Of a stretch of 64,000 nt of DNA, positions 60,935 through 64,000 are shown one piece after another (positions within the stretch are counted from its first letter, which is position 1; the number at the start of each line of letters is the position of its first letter). The notes beneath the pieces were generated by a model, which made no database searches, was not told the DNA's origin, and saw only the letters and a list, made by a program, of their open reading frames with translations. Both the position numbers and the translations under genes were made by a program. Origin of the DNA: Parvibaculum sp035325945 (GTDB lineage: Bacteria > Pseudomonadota > Alphaproteobacteria > Parvibaculales > Parvibaculaceae); NCBI RefSeq assembly GCF_035325945.1, contig NZ_DAOKYX010000009.1, forward strand, positions 27,295-91,294. Direction: 5' to 3'.

Positions 60935-61969
60935 ATGCAGAAACTCAACTATTCGCGCGACGAACTGATGGCGTCGCATGCCTATGCGCAGCCGCATGAG
61001 GAAGTCGGCTACAAGCTGCATGGGGGGTTCGATGCCGCCGGCACCTACATCTCGCCGCGCACGCTCAATCGCTGGCCGGCGGTGAAAGCCTGGCAGGATC
61101 AGCTCACGGGCCGCGGCTTTCCGCTCATCGACGTGACCGTCCAGCTCCTGAAGCGCAGCAACTACCCGAACATCGCCCAGCAGAAATTCCTGCTCGCCAA
61201 CGGCCTCGGCGAAACGCTCTGGGATTCGCTCACCATCACCGGCGTCATCGAGGCGCGCGGACGGGCGCTCTGCGAGTTCGAGGCGCCGGATTTCCAGCAG
61301 ATCATCGCCGACGATGTGTCCAACACCTGCACGGGCCATCTGCACAAGGGCCTGCTCTATGCGCATGGCATGGACGAGGGCGGCGACCCGAAGGATCCGA
61401 CCTATGGCGCGCATGACCAGATGTGGTTCGCGACGCGCGATCTTCTCTTCGGCAAGGATCGCTATGCGCTCCCGGAGATCCCGGAGAGCATCGGCAGGCC
61501 CGATGCGGGCAGGCTCATGCCGCAGCTTCCGGCCGGCTTCGAGCAGCTCATTCTTCTGCTCATGAACGTGCTTATGATCGAGGTGCGCGCCGAGGCGTTC
61601 TTCAGCTTCTGCTGCACGGTCATGCGCGATCCCGACAACTTCGCCGACCGGCGCATGAATGCGGAGCAGGCGGCGAGGATGGTCGAGCGCATCAGGACGG
61701 ACGAGGCGATCCACGTCGCCTATCTCCAGACGGCGATTTCTGAGATGCGCAGCTTCCGCTTCAAGACGGTCGATGGCGGCACCATCGAAGGCGCGAAGAT
61801 GATCGACCCGATCTGGGAAGGCATGGTGCACTGGCACGCGGTGACGCAGGCCGATTTCTCGCGCGCGCAGACGCATGAGACGGTGAGCAAGCTGCTTCTC
61901 GCCCTGCCGAACGGGGCGGCGCTTCTGGCGCAGTTCGAGGCGCTGGACGACCTCGCGAAGGCGGCGTGA
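60935..61969 (+). CDS. Uncharacterised protein with possible di-iron/ferritin-like site
   Basis: A 344-residue soluble protein I do not recognise by name. GGAGG is directly upstream. From residue 205 a long Leu/Ile-rich helix carries Glu216 (M-I-E-V-R-A-E-A-F-F), followed by Asp256-Glu257-x2-His260 (T-D-E-A-I-H-V-A-Y); an E ... E-x-x-H spacing of about 40 is what the second half of a ferritin-like di-iron centre looks like. His-rich spots G-H-L-H (134-137) and H-W-H (299-301) could give other ligands. No signal peptide. It sits between a TetR and an LLM flavin monooxygenase, so a partner oxygenase, reductase or substrate-binding role is plausible (inference). Confidence 0.65.
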   Translation: MQKLNYSRDELMASHAYAQPHEEVGYKLHGGFDAAGTYISPRTLNRWPAVKAWQDQLTGRGFPLIDVTVQLLKRSNYPNIAQQKFLLANGLGETLWDSLTITGVIEARGRALCEFEAPDFQQIIADDVSNTCTGHLHKGLLYAHGMDEGGDPKDPTYGAHDQMWFATRDLLFGKDRYALPEIPESIGRPDAGRLMPQLPAGFEQLILLLMNVLMIEVRAEAFFSFCCTVMRDPDNFADRRMNAEQAARMVERIRTDEAIHVAYLQTAISEMRSFRFKTVDGGTIEGAKMIDPIWEGMVHWHAVTQADFSRAQTHETVSKLLLALPNGAALLAQFEALDDLAKAA

Positions 61970-62058
61970 CGGCGTGCCCCGTGCCCGGCATCGAGGCGCG
62001 GGGGGCATCACACCGTTTGTGTGCTGAATAATTACAAAAATAATGGAGAGGGGCGCCC

Positions 62059-63303
62059 ATGCGCTTTGGAATTTTTTACGAGCATCAGCTTCCGCGTCCG
62101 TGGAACGAAGGCGATGAGCTCAAGCTCTTTCAGGATGCGCTCGATCAGGTGGAGCTTGCCGACAGGCTCGGCATAGATCACGCCTGGGAGGTGGAGCATC
62201 ACTTCCTCGAGGAATATTCGCACTCCTCGGCGCCGGAAGTTTTCCTCGCCGCCTGTTCGCAGCGCACGAAGAATATCCGGCTCGGCCACGGCATCACGCT
62301 GATGCCGCCGAGCTACAATCATCCGGCGCGCGTGGCAGAGCGCATCGCGACGCTCGATCTCGTCTCGCGTGGCCGCGTCGAATGGGGCACGGGCGAAAGC
62401 TCGGCGCTGCTCGAGCTTGGAGGCTTCAACATTCCGGTGGCGCAGAAGCGCTCCATGTGGCGCGAGGCGGTGGAGCAATGCGCCAACATGATGGCGATGG
62501 ACCCCTATCCGGGCTATCAGGGCGAATTCTTCTCGATGCCCTGCCGCAACGTCGTGCCGAAGCCCGTGCAGCGGCCGCACCCGCCGCTCTGGGTCGCCTG
62601 CTCCAACCGCGAGACGATCAAGCTCGCCGCGCGGCTCGGCATCGGCGCGCTGACCTTCGCCTTCGTAGATCCGAAAGAGGCGAAGCAGTGGGTCGACGAT
62701 TACTATCGCATCTTCAAGGAAGAGTGCGTTCCGATCGGACATGCCTGCAATCCGAACGTCGCGATGGTCACGGGCTTCTCGCTGCACCACGATTCTGCCG
62801 TGGCCAAGGCGCGCGGCATGGATGGCTTCCGCTTCTTCAGCTATGCGCTCGGCCACCACTATATTTTCGGCGAGCACAAGCCGGGCCGGACCAATATCTG
62901 GGAGGCCTTCGAGAAGGCACGCTCCTCGCTGCCTGAGGAGGGCGGCAATCGCGGCATCGGCTCGCCGGACGAAATGCGCCGCCACCTGCGGGGCTTTGCG
63001 GAGGCGGGCGTCGATCAGGTGACCTTCATCCAGCAGGGCGGGCGCAACAAGCACGAGCATATCTGCGAGGCGCTCGAGCTTTTCGCCAGCGACGTCATGC
63101 CCGAGTTCAAGGAGCATGAGGACGAGCGGCAGAAGAAGAAGGCCGAGGAGCTTGCGCCCTATATCGAGAAGGCGATGCAGCGCAAGCAGCGCATGAAGGA
63201 ACTCACGGATGAGGAGATTCCCAATGTCGTGGCGCTTGGCCGCCAGATCACCGATCAGGGGGCTGCCGAGGATCTCCACAAGACCATAAAATCGGCGGAC
63301 TGA
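62059..63303 (+). CDS. Luciferase-like (LLM class) flavin-dependent monooxygenase
   Basis: A 414-residue TIM-barrel flavoprotein: M-R-F-G-I-F-Y-E-H-Q near 1-10, W-E-V-E-H-H-F near 43-49, G-H-G-I-T-L-M-P near 76-83, R-G-R-V-E-W-G-T-G near 104-112. These use FMNH2 from a separate reductase to oxidise alkanes, aldehydes, sulfonates, ketones or limonene-like substrates. The last 65 residues are a charged, Lys/Glu-rich, probably coiled extension past the normal barrel end. GGAGAGGGG upstream. Likely one operon with the preceding gene; no flavin reductase is adjacent. Confidence 0.9.
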   Translation: MRFGIFYEHQLPRPWNEGDELKLFQDALDQVELADRLGIDHAWEVEHHFLEEYSHSSAPEVFLAACSQRTKNIRLGHGITLMPPSYNHPARVAERIATLDLVSRGRVEWGTGESSALLELGGFNIPVAQKRSMWREAVEQCANMMAMDPYPGYQGEFFSMPCRNVVPKPVQRPHPPLWVACSNRETIKLAARLGIGALTFAFVDPKEAKQWVDDYYRIFKEECVPIGHACNPNVAMVTGFSLHHDSAVAKARGMDGFRFFSYALGHHYIFGEHKPGRTNIWEAFEKARSSLPEEGGNRGIGSPDEMRRHLRGFAEAGVDQVTFIQQGGRNKHEHICEALELFASDVMPEFKEHEDERQKKKAEELAPYIEKAMQRKQRMKELTDEEIPNVVALGRQITDQGAAEDLHKTIKSAD

Positions 63304-63323
63304 CGGAAACGCCCGCTTCACGA

Positions 63324-63353
63324 AAGCCGCGCCTCGAAAGTGGCGCGGCTTTT
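63324..63353 (+). terminator. Rho-independent terminator after LLM gene
   Basis: AAGCCGCGCC and GGCGCGGCTT form a perfect 10-bp stem with an 8-base loop, ending in TTTT (63350-63353). Confidence 0.88.
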
Positions 63354-63402
63354 CTGTATACTGTCCGAGGGGGTCAAGGCGCGTCTGAAACAGGAGCTTT
63401 CG

Positions 63403-63840
63403 ATGAGCAGGTTCACCCGGCAGATTTCGTTGTTGTCCGTCCCAGTGCTCTTGGCGGCGCTCGCCGCACCCGCGCTTGCCGATCCGGGCAGGAGCGTCGA
63501 CATCAAGACCGGCGCCGATCTCGTCGCGGCCTGTCAGGCATCGCTCGGCCGGGATACGAGCCAGGGGGGAGAGGTTTCGGCAACGGCCTGCAACCAGTTC
63601 CTCGCGGGCATGGTGGTCGCCGTTTATAACTCGACCGAGGCGGGGCAGGCCACGATGCTGCATCGGCTGGGGCCGAAGCGCGATGAAAGCGTCTGCTTCC
63701 ACCTGCCCCAGCTTCTCAGATATGAGGAATTCTCCACGCTGGTTGTCGCCTATGCGAAGACGCATCCCGAACTCAATGCGCGCCCGGCCGTCGAACTGGC
63801 GGGCAGGAGCCTTGCCGACAAATATCCGTGCAAGGAATAG
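63403..63840 (+). CDS. Rap1a/Tai-family immunity-like secreted protein
   Basis: A 145-residue protein with a signal peptide (A-L-A cleavage near 26) and a domain matching Rap1a/Tai immunity proteins: G-A-D-L-V-A-A-C, A-C-N-Q-F-L-A-G, C-F-H-L-P, then A-V-E-L-A-G and a final K-Y-P-C-K-E; the Cys would form disulfides. Known members neutralise type VI secretion amidase effectors in the periplasm. No effector or T6SS gene is in the window, and many family copies are orphan periplasmic proteins. AGGAG upstream of the ATG. Confidence 0.82.
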   Translation: MSRFTRQISLLSVPVLLAALAAPALADPGRSVDIKTGADLVAACQASLGRDTSQGGEVSATACNQFLAGMVVAVYNSTEAGQATMLHRLGPKRDESVCFHLPQLLRYEEFSTLVVAYAKTHPELNARPAVELAGRSLADKYPCKE

Positions 63841-63951
63841 TTTCCATCTGCGGGACGTGCGAGCGCTCAAGCGGCGTGACTGGGGCTGGCGACAGCTCCC
63901 GGCTCGCCGGACGGGCGCGGCGCGACTTGCGACCATGTTCGATGGAGAGAC
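63841..63951. other. Short gap before tRNA gene
   Basis: About 110 bases between the Rap1a-like gene and the minus-strand tRNA; nothing assigned. Confidence 0.4.
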
Positions 63952-64000
63952 TGGTGCCCCCGGCAGGATTTGAACCCGCGACCCCCTGATTACAAATCAG
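63952..64000 (-). tRNA. tRNA-Thr (anticodon UGU), 3' part
   Basis: On the minus strand the segment reads an anticodon stem-loop CTGA-TTTGTAA-TCAGG (anticodon TGT at 63992-63994), a GGGTC variable loop, T-arm GCGGG-TTCAAAT-CCTGC, acceptor strand CGGGGGC, discriminator A and encoded CCA. The 5' half lies beyond the right edge. The anticodon gives threonine; discriminator A fits. Partial at the window end. Confidence 0.9.

Noticed and set aside
62032..63936. A 634-codon minus-strand open frame
   Set aside because: Antisense to the LLM gene; His/Arg-rich low-similarity translation typical of a shadow.

Overview
This is about 64 kb of GC-rich (roughly 64-65% by eye) chromosomal DNA, almost certainly from an alphaproteobacterium. 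The evidence is the mix of lineage-typical families (PAS_5, DUF2336, DUF4389, an IscU-like scaffold next to yidD, a CsgG/HfaB lipoprotein) together with the strong GC bias at third codon positions that opens long antisense shadow frames. The density of lipid and hydrophobic-substrate genes (AlkJ-like GMC oxidoreductase, carotenoid oxygenase, wax-ester synthase, phytanoyl-CoA dioxygenase-like protein, luciferase-like monooxygenase, CoA transferase, thiolase) would fit a Parvibaculum-like marine or soil organism. That placement is inference. I see no insertion sequence, prophage, integrase or CRISPR array; this looks like ordinary vertically inherited core and peripheral metabolism.

Layout. 1-4.3 kb: start of an exported protein, a crotonase, a double PilZ protein, a GMC alcohol dehydrogenase, a PAS_5 protein. 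4.3-9.3 kb: an exported protein with a strict Asn-x-Asn ladder, a possible leader or small RNA with a good terminator, a MATE pump, a guanidinium exporter (Gdx) behind a convincing guanidine-II riboswitch, and a CsgG/HfaB lipoprotein. 9.6-16.6 kb: DsbA-fold isomerase and rhomboid (overlapping), a TetR regulator divergent from a carotenoid oxygenase with its operator on the -10 element, a coupled GDYXXLXY/DUF2157 pair, a CBS protein. 16.6-27.6 kb: housekeeping genes ilvD, lysR, patatin, hisI, folE, cysS, IscU-like, yidD, thrS and a HAD phosphatase. 27.6-33 kb: ArsR/SRPBCC pair, a secreted protein with a papain-like Cys-His-Asp pattern, a putative outer-membrane protein, a YdjA-like nitroreductase, a HAD protein. 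33-45.6 kb: mostly minus-strand genes including two adjacent 2OG-Fe(II) oxygenases, a D-aminoacylase-like amidohydrolase, WS/DGAT, a CitE-like lyase coupled to a 2-hydroxyacid dehydrogenase, an MFS carrier and a CoA transferase. 45.8-57.5 kb: DUF2336, a PaaJ/PcaF-type thiolase, a degenerate EAL protein, NUDIX, nadK, cutA, moaA, glpK, a GlcD-like FAD dehydrogenase coupled to a D-lactate-dehydrogenase-like enzyme, and a Spy/CpxP-like protein. 57.8-64 kb: a solitary molybdenum hydroxylase large subunit, a TetR with operator repeats, an unrecognised possible metalloprotein, an LLM monooxygenase, a Rap1a/Tai-like protein and the 3' half of a tRNA-Thr(UGU).

The most notable items are the guanidine-II riboswitch before gdx, the Asn-ladder secreted protein and its possible link to the nearby HfaB-like secretion lipoprotein, the terminated leader/sRNA candidate before the MATE gene, and the TetR / unknown protein / LLM cluster. 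Several proteins belong to known families but lack key residues (EAL, receiver, IscU-like, rhomboid).
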